Shown one piece after another: positions 6,125 to 6,997 of a stretch of DNA of 6,997 bases. The stretch's first letter is position 1; each line of letters opens with the position of its first letter. Source of the stretch: an uncultured Caulobacterales bacterium (GTDB lineage: Bacteria; Pseudomonadota; Alphaproteobacteria; Caulobacterales; Caulobacteraceae); assembly GCA_903903715.1 (NCBI GenBank), contig CAIUZX010000495.1, positions 1 to 6,997 of the forward strand, written 5' to 3'. The translations under genes and the position numbers were made by a program. A model generated the notes under the pieces. It searched no databases. It worked only from the letters and a program-made list of their open reading frames with translations, and had not been told where the DNA came from.

Positions 6125-6997
6125 GACAGACCTCCGTGATGCGAGCCGACGGCGAAGGCGCTGACCAGCATGCCGATGACGTAAAGGGTGGTGCCCGTGG
6201 CGTTGTACCAGGGGGCGTATTGCTTGGGATCGCGCAACAGGCGGACCATCAGCACGCATTGGGCGATGAGCAGGAGGGCGACCACCCCGGCGCGCCAGGG
6301 ATGGCCCCAACTGGCGAGCAGCGTCGCCACCACCACCTGCGGCGCCGCCATGATGACGCAGGACAGCCAGGCCGCGTTCTCGACGCCAAGATCCACAGGG
6401 ACAGAGAGGATGTTCATCTGCCGGTCGCCGTCGACCGCCTTGAAATCGTTCAGCACCATGATGCCGATGGCGCCGAAGCTGTAGAGGCCTGCAAGGGTGA
6501 CGATCTCGGCGCTGGGGAAGGCGCGGCCCATCACCGCTGCGCCGGTGAACCAGGAGAGGCCCTCATAGCAGATGGCGACGGAGGCGGGGCCCCACCAGCC
6601 GTTCTGCTTCAGGCGAATCGGCGGGGCGCTGTAGGCCCAGGCGAGCGCCAGACCGATGACGGCGGCGACCAGCACCCACGGCCCAAGAGCTGCAGCGAGG
6701 GCGAGAGACAGCCCCGTCCACACGCAGGCGATGATCAGCCCCCAGGCGCCGGGGATCCGGCCGGAGGGAATCGGGCGCTTCGGCTCATTGATCGCGTCGA
6801 CATGCCGGTCGAACCAGTCATTCACCGCCTGGCTGGTGGCGCAGATGGCGGGGCCCGCCAGCACCACGCCGCCGAGGGCGAACAGCCAGTGCGACGCGAT
6901 GGGCGCGCCCGAGGACACCATCCCGCACATGAAGGCCCACATGGTCGCAAACCAGGTGATGGGCTTCAGCAATTCCAGCACGGCGGAAGGTTCCGGA
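6121..6997 (-). CDS. bchG: Bacteriochlorophyll synthase (UbiA family), 5'-truncated by the window edge
   Basis: BchG esterifies bacteriochlorophyllide with geranylgeranyl (or phytyl) diphosphate at the membrane, the last core step of bacteriochlorophyll synthesis. The visible 291 residues show UbiA motif 1 as NDWFDRHVDAINEPKRPIPSG (split here: NDWFDRHVDAIN at 59-70, then EPKRPIPSG at 71-79) and motif 2 NDFKAVDGDRQMN (183-195), each with the Asp residues that bind Mg-diphosphate, plus AYSAPPIRLKQNGWWG (121-136) and several membrane helices. The GTG at 6981 could be read as a start, but the frame continues to the edge as PEPSAVLELLKPITWF, which resembles the internal N-terminal region of known BchG proteins; the true start is therefore outside. 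About 10-20 residues are missing. It leads the visible operon and overlaps the PucC-like gene by four bases. Confidence 0.96.
   Translation of the reverse strand, partial: PEPSAVLELLKPITWFATMWAFMCGMVSSGAPIASHWLFALGGVVLAGPAICATSQAVNDWFDRHVDAINEPKRPIPSGRIPGAWGLIIACVWTGLSLALAAALGPWVLVAAVIGLALAWAYSAPPIRLKQNGWWGPASVAICYEGLSWFTGAAVMGRAFPSAEIVTLAGLYSFGAIGIMVLNDFKAVDGDRQMNILSVPVDLGVENAAWLSCVIMAAPQVVVATLLASWGHPWRAGVVALLLIAQCVLMVRLLRDPKQYAPWYNATGTTLYVIGMLVSAFAVGSHHGGLS
6130..6135 (-). promoter_or_regulatory. Strong Shine-Dalgarno GGAGGT for the PucC-like gene
   Basis: On the minus strand GGAGGT lies inside the last codons of bchG, five bases before the ATG at 6124. It is the best ribosome binding site in the window and fixes this start over upstream in-frame alternatives. 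It suggests that the transporter is translated partly independently of bchG. Confidence 0.8.

Noticed and set aside
6125..6310. Upstream extension of the PucC-like protein
   Set aside because: It overlaps bchG in another frame and lacks similarity; GGAGGT and ATGA support the start at 6124.

Overview
The window is part of a photosynthesis gene cluster from a purple or aerobic anoxygenic phototrophic bacterium, most likely an alphaproteobacterium. The evidence is high-GC DNA with strongly G/C-biased third codon positions, an Alphaproteobacteria-type 5-aminolevulinate synthase, and the conserved neighbours bchP, a PucC-family transporter and bchG. I cannot name the genus. The absence of complete light-harvesting, reaction-centre or carotenoid genes reflects the short window, not the organism.

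Left arm, plus strand (1-2806): the 3' part of hemA (first step of tetrapyrrole synthesis), idi (isopentenyl/dimethylallyl diphosphate interconversion) and a DUF3422-family membrane-anchored protein of unknown function. hemA and idi overlap by the ATGA arrangement. The DUF3422 gene follows after 80 bases and uses a TTG start.

Right arm, minus strand, read from the right edge (6997-2813): bchG (bacteriochlorophyll synthase, 5' end outside the window), a PucC/LhaA/Bch2-like major-facilitator protein, bchP (geranylgeranyl reductase), tspO (tryptophan-rich outer-membrane/mitochondrial benzodiazepine-receptor family) and an unrecognised 88-residue membrane protein. All four junctions overlap by 1 or 4 bases, so this looks like one translationally coupled operon.

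The arms converge tail to tail, with stop codons separated by only 6 bases. Functionally, HemA supplies 5-aminolevulinate for bacteriochlorophyll. Idi supplies the C5 units for geranylgeranyl diphosphate, which BchG attaches to bacteriochlorophyllide and BchP reduces to the phytyl tail. The PucC-family protein probably handles pigment delivery to membrane complexes. TspO is a tetrapyrrole-binding sensor/transporter known to modulate photosynthesis genes in Rhodobacter. The two least understood genes, DUF3422 and the 88-aa protein, are the last genes of the two facing operons and are the best candidates for new biology. No RNA genes, mobile elements, CRISPR arrays or convincing factor-independent terminators were seen.
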